From assembly GCF_024713975.1 (NCBI RefSeq), contig NC_091116.1:6512621-6576620 (forward strand): a stretch of 64,000 nt of DNA, read 5' to 3'. A program made the position numbers and the translations under genes. This DNA comes from Paralichthys olivaceus (taxonomy: Eukaryota > Chordata > Actinopteri > Pleuronectiformes > Paralichthyidae). The notes below the pieces were generated by a model, which saw only the letters and a list, made by a program, of their open reading frames with translations, was not told where the DNA came from and made no database searches. Shown here piece by piece: positions 1-12,400 of the stretch. Position 1 is the stretch's first letter. Each line of letters begins with the position of its first letter.

Positions 1-288
1 TCTTGAAATGTGTGTAATTACATTATCTGTGCTAAAGTCCATTAAGAGGTTGTGGACACAGTTTTAGTGTTTTAAATCTCATATCCACTTTAACAGGTTT
101 AAAAAAGGCTGCAGTCCCTCAGCGAGCTCACAGCCGGTGAGAAATCAGTCAAGTCATGCAAGCTGAATACAAAATGGGTTTTACATTTAATTCTAACTGG
201 CATCAAATAGGTCTTTAAAGGGAGGCTTAAATTGCCGTGTCATGCTGGATGTCGGGTCATAATCACCGCCGTAAATGTCTTGCTGTAG
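1..288. other. pkp4: pkp4 intron at left window edge
   Basis: Intron sequence ahead of the first visible exon; ends with a normal acceptor at 287-288. Nothing else seen. Confidence 0.8.
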
Positions 289-401
289 GAGCTGCAGTTT
301 GAGCGGCTGACGCGGGAGCTGGAGGAGGAGCGGCAGATCGTGGCCAGCCAGCTGGAGAGGTGCATGCTGGGAGCGGAGTCGCCGGCGGGAGACAGCAGCA
401 G
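289..401 (+). CDS. pkp4: pkp4 exon: N-terminal coiled coil
   Basis: First exon visible in the window, entered in frame from an exon off the left edge. It encodes the end of the conserved heptad stretch [19 protein letters not shown] and then [12 protein letters not shown]. This coiled coil is shared by delta-catenins and PKP4. The acceptor (ttgctgtag) and donor (gtaggt) are good. It ends in phase 2 and joins the 35-nt exon at 754-788, which encodes [11 protein letters not shown]. Confidence 0.9.
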
Positions 402-3400
402 GTAGGTTTGAGGGTGTGATGCCTCGTTGTGTTTTTCATCATCACAAATGTCTCGCACTGACTAACCAATTAGTTGAAACTACTAAGAACAAATATCAGT
501 ATAGGTGGGCGGTTGATCAAACCCTTAAGAGATTTGATAAGTGAATTAAGTCATTCTAACAGTATTAACAGAAGATGCAACATTCCTCTGCTTGTGCACT
601 GAAAGTAAATATATATATATGCACAGGTTATTTACCTTTACATTTCAAACACTGTCTTCTTTCTTCTCCCTGGTCTGATTGAATATAAAGTATTCGTCTG
701 TGACTCTAATTTGATTTGCGTCTCTCTCTGCTCTCCCATCTCTCCTCCTGAAGCTCATCAGAGAAGTCATTTGCATGGAGATCTGCAGGTATGATTTCTT
801 CCTTTTAATCTCTCATGTTTTATTATGATCTAAAATAGAACTAAAACTGAAACTCAAGAGTTTTACAGATTTTTTTTCTAAATTGTAAACACCACAGTTT
901 GAAATGAGATAAAATCCATAACACTTGAAGAAAAAAACTTCTCTCCCCATTTAAAGCTCCAAAGGGCTGAAAATTGCTGGCATGCTGCACCGAGCGGTCG
1001 AGCAAAACAAAACAGCGTCTTTGTCCACCAGTTCATATGGGCGTTGAATTTACTGTTCTGTCACTGATTCCTCTCCTCCATTTCCTCACCCATCCCTCAC
1101 TGTCAGCCTTCCAATAAAACAGACGTACAGCGATAAGATGCTGCAATTTTCCGTGTCAAAGAATTGATATATTTCACTTCTAAGATTAAGAGGATCCTGT
1201 CTGCAAAGATGATGCTACTAAATTGTTTTCATGCAGACTTGTTATCGACAGGGAAGTGTAGGGAAATGTGTCACACGTGTACAATCACTTAAATGTTCGG
1301 TTGACAGTTTGTGTAGGAGACTAACTATACTTCCGTCACCTCTGCAGGTGGAGAGTCGCAGGGCGGAGCCATGGAGGCGTCTGGACGCCACCTGGAGGCG
1401 GAAGAGGGACTCTATCTGCCGGAACAGGACCGCGCCTCCCTGCATGACAGTGAGGGTCTGTTAAATGTACACAGCACACGGCCTGAACGAAATCACTACT
1501 CATGCACTATATAACATTATTTGTAGAAAAAGATGCATGCTTCTTAGATGGTTTGCTTAATTATTAACGACATTTTTGAGATAATTCTAGAGATTATTTC
1601 ATTCTTACTTTATTTCTTAATTGTCTAATAGACGTAAGCTTCACAGTAGAGGTCAGAACATGAGTCACGAACACTTAATGTCAGTTAATCTGCCACATCA
1701 GGACTGTTTGGGTGCGGTTTAAAGCGTCTTGGCGACATAAAGAACTCAAGAAATGTCATTGTCTCAATCGTAATTGGTGCACAGAAGTCTATTGCATCTG
1801 AGAGTGTGTTTTATAACCTCTCGTCTTGTAAACACTCCCGGCAAGAAATCATTCTGTGACAGAGAAAACGTGTAAAAAGCACAGATGACACATGATTTGT
1901 GAGTTTTCTTAAAACTGAACAAATCCCACGACACGACCAAAACCAATAACATGTTCGCCTCTCTCTTTATTAACACTTTACAACTTTTACAATCTGTATC
2001 ATAAAGATCGGAGTCTTTAAAAGCTGAATACAAATATCAGAACAGCTGAGAACTGTAGTTATTGGCAAACGTTACGGAAACAGGAAGATTTTGTGCATTT
2101 GTTGGGGGACTATTTTCAGCAGGGGATTAATCCACATTTGGTGCTCTACTGAGCATTTGGGGCAGCAGGACTGTGTGTGTGTTGGAGTCGAAATAAACTG
2201 TGTGTGTTTAAATAATGACAAAAGAAGATGTCATCCACTGGCTCACTGGTGTGTGTGTGTCAGGACAACAATTGAGATTTATTTTGCAGAGGAATAAGAT
2301 GCAATTTACCGATATTTATCAATATTTTATTGTTAATGTTAATGTACTGTGTTTATAAAGCTTCTCTTTTCTTATTGAACTCTGAAAGCTCTTTACAATG
2401 CAAGGCACAGTCACCCATTCACACACACATTCATATGGCTACTATACTACTATGGCTACGATATCGAACCACTGACTTTCTGGGTAGTGGATAACCCACT
2501 CTACCTCAAATCAATTTGTTGCCACCACATCGACAAGCTTTCTTTAGGGCTAAGTTAGACTCAGGGGGTAGAGCGGGATGCCCATTAACAGGGAGGTTGT
2601 AGGTTTGATTCACGGCTCCTCTAGTCTGCATGCTAATGTGTTAAAGTGGAAGAAATCCATAAGAAATCCCAAAGGTCCCACACTATGTTATGAAACTTGC
2701 TTGCATGTTTTTGCAGGATCTGAATCACCTAATAGAATATATATAAAAGTCAAATCATGGCAGCAACAACAACATCTCCCGATTCAGAAAGTCTGTCTCC
2801 TCTTTGCTGTCTGATATTAACTCTCTTGTTCCATATGTATTCACACCTGGGAGCTCTGCAGTACAACCACCAGCCTGTCGCTGTTGGACATTAGGCATCT
2901 TCACTGGAGCAGTTGACATTTGGGTCCATCAAGTTTCCTCAAAGCTTGTGTTAGAACCACAGGCTCGCAGAGCGAAGCACGGATGCAGCTGCTGCTGCTG
3001 TGAAATCTGAAGACACTTTTTTTCTCTTCTTGGATATTTCTTGCACCGTACTACAGAAACTGATTTTCAAATAGATTTGCAAAGACTGCAACATTTCACT
3101 GTCATTAGCGAACATGTAATTCCTGAGTAGCTAGTTGAAATGTTCAAAACAAATTTGCCTCTTATTTATATTCTTTGTTGTTTGAGTGGTCGGGGGATAG
3201 TGTAAAAATATCCCGCATATGTTTCCTCCTCCTTATCCTGCAGGAGAAAGTCGGCCAGCCTTATTGAAGCAGATTCAGGAGCAGCATGAAGGCTTAATGC
3301 AGATATAGCAATGCCTATGTATTTATATGCATACTGCCTTTTAACAAGTTGAAAGGCAAGTGAGATGATATGCAAATCAGTAAACCGCAGTGACTGATGG

Positions 3401-6400
3401 TGATTTGCACTGATCTGTTTGATCACACTTCACTGCTTCACTTGATGGGAACGAGGAAGTGAATGATAATATGCAGGAGTTTCCTCACCCTCTTTATCTT
3501 TTGTTTCCTCTCAGACTCAGGAGGTCACTCGGCCCAGATGACCACGTACTCAGACAGCGGATACCAGGACAGCAGCGTTAGTTACTACAGCAACCAGAAC
3601 GTGGTGCGTTCGGAGCCCCGGGCCTCGATATCGAGAAGCCCAAGAGCTGAGGGTCAAGCCTCCGGGCAGGTAGGGTTACTCCACTAGTCATCTAGGAGGT
3701 TGTGTTTTCATCCCCTGTCCATTTGCTTGCTGCATGGTTGGTTGTCAGCATGATGATGCAAAAACCCAAGGAAACAGTTTCTGTGACATTTTGTGGAAAG
3801 ATGGGACATGAGCCCAAAAAAACCCCCCGCTTATTCCCATAGTCCAGTGACATGCAGATTGCAGTTAGATTAATGGAGACTCTCAATTGTCAGTGAAATG
3901 TGTATGTTACACCCACCGCACCCTAAGACCCTCACAGGATAAGCAGTATAGATAAAGGATGAATGGCTATTGAAGGGACTGATGTGTGCAATTTTGTGCA
4001 GATCCAAATAAAAATCTAGTAAGTAAATAAGAATCTAGGGATTTGGTTCCCTAAGAGGAATGTTAGGCCTTGGCAGAGGGATGCATATGTCAGAAATGTT
4101 ACCATTTTAAATTTGGACCAGTAAATATAAAATATGTTTTATATTTTGTGAGGAGACTGTTTTCGAGGAATCACATTTTTACTTTCCATGTTTTGACTAT
4201 TTGTCAGCTCGTTGTCACCTGAAATATATTTTACTTTCTGCCGTGAACAATAATAATCTTCATCCCTCGAGCAATGACAACAAGCAATCGTGAATGATGA
4301 GGAACATCATCTAAAGGCGCACAATCAAATCGAGTCTTACCTTCAAATCGCTCTGACTCAAACTCTATCAGCTAATAATTATACGCCGCTTGCGCGACAG
4401 TAGAAGCAGGAGTGACAGATAATGGTGAGCCCATTTGAATTTTCTCTTGATTTATTCCGAACCCAACAGCCTTGCTGGATGGGTTTACATGTCTCGGCTC
4501 TTAATTTTCCTCTGAGGCGTTGGAGGCGTGGATGGATTAAGAGGCCACATATCAGCATCCAGTTGGCTGAGTATGTAATTGAGGGACATTTTACATTTGG
4601 TAATGGGGAGGGAAAAGTAAATGTTTGTCCCCCTTAAATAAATTAAAATATATAATGTTCTGTCAAATCTACCCCTGAAATGTGATATATTTACGACTCC
4701 GCTGCAGACTAATGAATTTAGACATTTATTCAAAGGCACGTTCAGTTACTTAGACAGACGATAAGGATAATGATGCCCTCCATCAGAGATGATGAAGCAC
4801 CCCGTCTCAGAGTGTCTTCTTACTGGTAATTGCCAGGTATATTTGCAAATGGAAGCAGCACAGTGAGCACACGCTAATGTTTTTAGGTATTGAAGTGATT
4901 AATTGTCAACACCATTGTGAATATTACACCAGGAATCATGAGGAGACTAATTAAAAACGAGTTAGATGTCATTTTATAATGACATTGGAGTTTTACTTTA
5001 ATCTCACAAAGTTAGGAGCAGTAGGTGCTCGGCTGTCGAAATTAAAGCGTGTTCACTTTTTCTGTATTATACCATTGCTTGTTTTTATTGGTAATGATAG
5101 ATCTTCCTTTCTTTTCTGTAGGCTGCATACTTGTGAGCATCAGCCTACATGCATTTTCCTCGGCATTAAACACATGCTTAATTGCGTACATGATTTAATT
5201 TCAATGGTACTTGCACAAGCATAATGACCTGTGGAAATAAAAAGGGCATTTTATGAAGCTTTAATAAAAACAGATGCCTCATTAACATACAATTGGTGTT
5301 ATTTGTCACGTTTACAGTCTCTGGAAGCTGTGATTTGTCTCCCCTCTTCTCTGCAGGCGTCCAGCCGGGTGTTGCGGAGGATGGCCTCCCTCCCCTCCAG
5401 GAGCCAGTCTCCTGGCTGTGGCACTGCTGGCACTGTGTCGCCCTCCCGCATCTCCCTGCGAACATCCCAAGGCAGCACCTACGACTCGCCCATCCTGTCT
5501 GAGCCCAAACCTCTGGCTGCCGTGTTCGCCGGCACCACCATGCCGCCCTCCTGCCCTTCACCAACCTCCCCGACCGGTGGCACACAGGCCCTGGGTGGTG
5601 GGGGATTAGGCGTCTTAGGAGGAGGAGGCATTGGCGGGCGCCTGGGCTCCACCCTCTCTCTGGTGGAGGGGAGGGGTTTGACGGGGTCCCCGCTGCGTTC
5701 AGGGATGATGGCGGTGCCGCAGCACTACGGCTCCACGCTGCCCAGACAGAGCCAGCCGCTGGCCTACGGAGCTGACCCATACGGGCTGTACCAGAGGAGC
5801 GCACTGCCCCGCCCCGACAGCCTCATAGGTCAGTCTGACATTTAAATATCATGCTGTTTATTGGTGTGGTCACATTCGACATCAATCCACTGAAACTCCA
5901 CCAAAAAGTGTAACATTGTCATCGTCCTTGAGAATAATGGAGTTCCATCTGTCACAATAACGCAACGTGTTTTCTGGCTCAGATATAAACAGGCATTAAG
6001 TTCTATTTATTATCCCCGGTAGAAAACTTAGATAATAAGATAAATGAAAAGATACATATATGGATGTGGCGGTGGGGTATGGTTAGGGCGCCAACTGCTG
6101 GACAACAGGGAGGAGTGGCTCAGCCGGTGATCCGACAGCTGGGCAGAATCAGGTAATCAGGGCAATCAATAAAAGCATGCTTGTAACCTGGTTCTGCCTC
6201 TTGTAGTAGGCTGGCGTCCTGAGACCTGGAAGAGCGGCGGACGTGTGCGTGCGTGTGAGCGGGTTTAAAGACCCACCCAGATAAAGAGAGATATCGAGAG
6301 ACATATATATGTGTGTGTGTGGGTTGCCAAGGAAGGCAACATAAATAAAAGACTTTACGCAAGCCATTCTCTCCTCCCGTCATTCCCCGGAGTGGGCCGA

Positions 6401-9400
6401 GTATCCCACAATGGATAAGAAAGAACAGATATTATAGGAAGTCTCCTATAATAAACTATACTAGAAGCCCCTATCTACGCCCTATCTTGCAATGTCAGTG
6501 TTGTTGTTCTTGTGGATGTGTAGTTGTGGGTATTAGATCGGATTTCCCAGATTTCTGTTCGTGTTGCTGAGCACACGTCTATAATTAATGACACCCAGAT
6601 TCATCAGCGGCGCTTCCCAAACCATTTTGGCTTGGAAGCCCTCCAGTGAAAAGTGCACTTGCCAAACCTCATCTCAAGTGTCACATATTTTCACCTCTAA
6701 ACTGTGTCATTTGATTAAGTGTCACAGGCCTCGAGGTGTTAAACTGTACAGCAGCTCACAAAAAGGCAAATATTATGCATAGTTTTAAAATATTCTATTC
6801 AGATTTTTGTACGACGCCTCACAACACATTCAATTCAACGGCAATCTGTAATTAAACTGTCACAGACACATAAATATGTATAGAATAAACTGAAGACATG
6901 TGTGGAACGTGATAAAATGAGCAGTTTCTCTTGTGTGTAAATGGTTTAAAAAGTTAAACCTCTGGGATTTACAAAGTTAGCATCCTCGTAATGGTGTTTT
7001 GATGTCATATTACTCTACACATAGACTGTCGCACTTGAATGAGTGAAAATAATAATAGTCGGGGAGGGTTGCAGGGTTAAAATCTAACCAAGTCCAAATC
7101 TGGGCCAGAAGAGTTTGAGCAGCTCACAGTTCTGCAGTAAAACAAAGATTTGAGTGTGTGCAACAGTGTGTTCTCAGCAAAACCTTGTAAATAAACAAAG
7201 CCATGCTCCGCAGCCTTGACGCCACCCCTTCTGTTGATTTAATAACCTTTCCTTTGTTGGGAAGGGGGGGAGTTGACTGAGCGGTGCTGGTGTAATATTG
7301 CAGCGTGCAAAGTTTTTGACTGTGCAGGAGCTCAGTGGAGCTCCGTGTATCTCCGGGAAGCAGCGGGAATCATTAAATAAACCCTGCGTGTTGAACAAAA
7401 TGAATTTCATGCGAACTGCAAGCTCTGCAGGCTATTTTATCTTGAAGGGAGTTAATTTCATGGAGTTTTTTTTGTGGAATTGCACCGGCAGATAATGCTG
7501 CCTGATTTGATAGAATTGTATATTAATGCATGCCCGTGTGGAAGAACAGGGATTTTAATCTTTCACTTGTACCAGGTAGATGTTTTGAGCTCAGGCTTAA
7601 CGTGAACTTTTAGTGCTGGGTGTGATTGATGTGCAGCAGTGTAAAGGAAAACAAGTCAGAGAGAGAGAGAGAGAGAAATCTACAGCATGAATGAGCACAA
7701 TGCAGTGGATCACAGCGGTTAACTGCTTCCACTACATTTTCTCTTCTTTCCTGTAGAAAAATTTCTATCCAGCTGCATTCTAACTCGACGCTCGGTTGTT
7801 AAATCAGTTGTTGCACATCGCCAATTAATTATTTACACACAAGCAAACATGCAGCGATGTCTTATTAATGGGCTTCAACATGCCAAGTAGCTCATTTCAC
7901 ATTAAACCACTTTTTAAAAGCAGTAATCGCGTTATAAAACATTAATAATACGCTTTGATATCTATAATCAGAGAATTTCATGTATTTTCACCAATTCTAA
8001 TTCATCAGCTTGTGTTATATTGTATTAGAGTTAAAACAAGTTAAAGACAATCCTATCCATACCAGTGTTTATATGTTGATATGTTATAGGGCTAAATATG
8101 GCAGATTATAATAATGTGTTGCTAAATATAAATATATTATTATATAATAATAATGCAGATAAACAATTATTCAATTAACTGATGAAATGATAGGAAGATA
8201 AATCCATACTGGAAATAATTATAAGGTAATTTATTTATAAAATAATTTCTTGAAAGTTCTTGAATGTGGATTTGCAGATGGTTCCTTCTTAAGACAAAGC
8301 TCCATACAGCTGTTTGATCAGTCACCTTTTTGATATGAAGTTGTGATTGTTGAGGCGCTTGTAATTTTTGGGGGTTTAATCTAAAATATCTACCATTAAC
8401 AGTACAGTATCCCTGGGAGTCGAACCTTTGACTTAAGGTTCGTTGATCGGTTGAGGCTGAATAACTTGTGAGGGATCATTCCTGGTGTTAGAATATCTGA
8501 CCCTAAGAAAAGCAAACCCTCTGCAGCTCGTCCTGTTTAATTAACCCATCATTAACCATCATCATCGACACGCTGCTGTGCGGCAGGTGGAGGATTTACT
8601 GTCGTATAGGAGTGGTGCTGATGCTGCAGCGACGCAGATATATCCCTCCGTCCCGCCCTCTGTCACTTCACTAAGCCGCTCCCACTGACCCATATAGGGT
8701 TGTTACCATCACAAAGCCCCCTGGGGAAGCATCAGCATGTGATTATCAGCTGACGGCAACTGAAAAGCTTTATAATGCTGCGATCAGAGCTTGGCTGCTT
8801 TAGTTCATTTTCATATGATGCATGTCCACATGTGTTCCTCCCTGCAAAACTGTGTGTGCATCAGGAGTGGCGGTGTACAGGGACGTTTGTGTGCATGTAT
8901 ATGTGTGTGTTTTAGGGGGGAAGACTCGGTGAACTGAGCGAAATGCCTCATATATAGCCGAGTAAATTTCATCCCAGTGTGCTGCTAAGTGGCCTAAAAC
9001 GTCGTTTTAAGTCCTTATTCCCATTTATCTGCAGATCCAACATAATCCCAGATTACAAGAGAAAGATAAGCGATAGATGGATATACGAGATTAGGCTATT
9101 ACTGATCAGCAACACTTGTAGCTTAGGTAGTGAAACCTGGTGAGCAGCCAAAACAAAAACGTAAGCTGCAAGAGGAGCTCGCGTTTTTTTTCTTCATAAA
9201 TTTGAAATTTCAAATAATAGTAATAGTGCAGGGATTTGATATAAAATTCTTATTTACATATTAAGGCAGCTGTAATACTTGAACAAGCAAGTAGGGGCCC
9301 ATTGACCTAATACTATTTCAATAACTGTCCAGAATACAAAGAGAGAATTGTGACATTAAGAGTCTTTCTGGTTGTCATGGTCACACATAAATCATATCAT

Positions 9401-12400
9401 TAGTCAGCCCTTATTCTTATCACTGCTATGTGAGGCTGTGAAAATCAACACCACACGTCATAACACCAACTCACCCCAGCTGTTGTTGTGCTGGTAAGAT
9501 GCATGACGACCGTGGTCACTCGGCATCTTCCGTTGGCGTCAGCGACTGAAACAAGCAGAGCTGAGGGTTTTTCCATCCTCCAGTCTCACAGCAGATCAGT
9601 TCAAAGAGCGCTCTAATTATAAAGAGGCTCGAGGGCACGTGGGGGGGGCAGCCGCAGTGGATTTGAAGCACACAATATGCACGTACCGCTGGTGGTGACG
9701 GAGCCATTTCCTACTGCAGCTCTTCTTCTGATTCACAAAAACTGGACCGTCTCTTATCGCCACGGAAGGAAACAAGAGCGTGCACAGTCCCGTCGTATGT
9801 GGACCTCAGTGACTTTCTGCTGCAGTGACACAAACCAAAATTGTGACCATTCAGTTAGATCATTTTAGACATATTCCGCTCACATTCATGTTCACAATTT
9901 CAATTGTTATACGTGAAAAGGTTTCCATTATGTAATGTTCCGAAAACACGTCACCTCAATCTGTCCTTCGCTGCAGCTCTTCTTTCAGCCTCTGTCTGAA
10001 ACACTTGGTTTTAGCTGCTGTCTCTTTAAAGCCCAGTCTGCTACGATCTGCAAAACAAAGCACTGAAAATTTTGCATTTGTGTCAAGTTTTGGATCAAAC
10101 TCTTTAAACTGGTTGTTATTTAACACCATTACAAGTTCCATTACAACTGCACCAAGCCTAATAATCCTGCCAACACTGTGACTGTACCTTTAAATTCTCG
10201 TAGATGCCAGTGCTGCTATGCTAAGGCTTTGTTTTTAGGATAAATTCCGTTTAAAACGCCTTTTCTTTTTTTTTTTAAATCCTGTCATTTGGAGAACCAC
10301 TTCTTTGTCTAATTTGGAGAGAATACCTTTAAAATAACAAAGTTAGCATCGTTAAATCCAATTCAATATAAATATCCACTTCATATTTTTCCTGCGTAAC
10401 TAATTTAATGACTCCGCTCGTCAATATCTCCTTTTATTGTGTTGCCGTCTAAATATTTTGTTACACTTATTTGTACCTTCAGGGCTCCACAGCTCATACG
10501 CCGGCCACATGGGGCAGATCGATCCAGAGCTGAGGGCCGCGTTGTCTCCAGACTGCCACATGACGCCCGTCTTCGACGAGCGATCCTTCCACAGCCCTCT
10601 GTACCATAGCCCCACCCACGACCCCCAGGGCTCCCTCTACAGGACAAGCACGGGTAATTGCAGCCACACATGCAACGAAACAAGACATCGAGACATTTCA
10701 AATGACTGTGCAGCTACTTCAGTATCGTAAAGCAGCGAACCGCTGAGGGGCCCCGGTCCCCAGGTTGAGAAGCTGTCCTCACTTTCACATCAGCTTAGAA
10801 GATTATCTCTCTAAATATCTGTGGTGGCAATCACAGTTTACAGCGACAGCAAACTGTTGTTATTACCGCTCCCCGAGGTCAGAACTTAATTAGGCTGAAA
10901 CCTTTCATGTAGTCTGCCGCTTCTTAATTGAAGCCTTTGCAGAATAATTTCAAGCTGAAAGCTCGGTGGGGTTTGATAGTGGAGGATCTGAGGAATCATT
11001 TCGGTTTCGTTTAGACAAGAGTTGAAACAGCTTTGTATCGCAGATTTAAAACCATCTTCTGCTCATTTAATCACTTACAGTATATAACATGGTCTAACTT
11101 TCCTTTTTTGCATGACCTCGGATGTGTTTTGATCTGCATTCCCTCCGGCCTTGACGCTGCTTTACTGGATTAAGTATTTTTGCAAAATATATCTGATTTC
11201 TCTCCCTCAGGCATGGGGACACTCCCTCGTACCACAAGCCATGGTGGCACGCTGCCATACCAAAGAAGCAGCTACGGGCTGAGCTCTGCAGCACTGTACG
11301 TCGACACCTACAGGGCCTCTGGGGAACCCAGCTTCTCACACCGGCACTCGGGACTGATGGACCGGGTTGCTACCCGCACCCCGTCCATTGAGAGCATACA
11401 TAAGGACCCTAGGTATGCACACACACAGGCAACGTCCATCTTGTACGATTTCATTTTAACAAACCGATTTAATGTTGATCTCCACCCTGCACACTGTACA
11501 TGTGCATGCTGGTCTAAAGAGGACACTCCGCAGTGCCTCGTCCAAATCCTGGTGAATAGATATAAAGAGATAAAAATAAAACGATTCTGATTTAGGTCTA
11601 AGGTGCTGAAAGGTTTTCCTGTTTGTCTCTGATTAGGGAGTTTGCCTGGCGGGATCCCGAGCTGCCGGAGGTCATCCACATGCTGCAGCATCACTTCCCC
11701 TCCGTCCAGGCCAACGCAGCCGCGTACCTGCAGCATCTGTGTTACGGAGACAACAGGGTCAAGGTGGAGGTAAGGTGACCGGACACGTGGGCGGCTGTCT
11801 GGGTAAAAATAACAAGACACACGTCACAGACATGACTCAGTCCTGAGGTGGAGGCTGCCTCACTCAAAGGTTTCGCTCCTGATCAAGGACACTTTTGAAA
11901 TATTTTTCAAAGATATGTATAAAATGTCCTTATATGCAGTTTGAAATATTTAATTGTTATACTCTACACAATTAGTTAACTGTAAAGCCAGACATTTTGG
12001 TAACCAGTTCATTATATAAAATAATTTAACAAGAAAAAATATTAAATATTTGCTCTTTGAATGGTTGTTCTAACAAATGCACTTTTAAAAATCACCTTGG
12101 GTCTGAGAAATTTGAGATTTGATTTTTTGGATTATTTTTGTTCATATTACACAGTATATAACAGGTATGATGGAAGATACAACATCAAGATATATATATA
12201 TATACAATTATTTAAAAAAAACTTCATATATCTTTAAAATATAATTTAATGAACTTATGAATGCACCTACAAATTTAAATATATACATTTTTTGTATTTC
12301 TTGTCCTAATTTTCTCAACACATTTTTTTTTATTAATAAATACGTGATAAAACAAATAAAGGCAATGCAATGTACAAAATAAATCTAAAATTGCAAAGAA

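Larger units (their letters stand above)
5829..10482 (+). other. pkp4: pkp4 intron 5 (longest pkp4 intron in window)
   Basis: 4.65 kb. Holds the solo LTR (6065-6410), a perfect hairpin (6430-6453), a GA microsatellite (7658-7676), and a non-repetitive stretch at 8690-8830 (ATGTGATTATCAGCTGACGG, TTCATTTTCATATGATGCAT) that could be regulatory. No extra exon with splice sites and frame was found. Confidence 0.6.

Noticed and set aside
2553..2655. tRNA gene
   Set aside because: Only a decayed B-box-like stretch is present; no cloverleaf or A-box at the right spacing.
5178..5804. 208-codon minus-strand frame opposite a pkp4 exon
   Set aside because: Shadow of the 5357-5828 exon; Ser/Arg-rich without recognisable domain.
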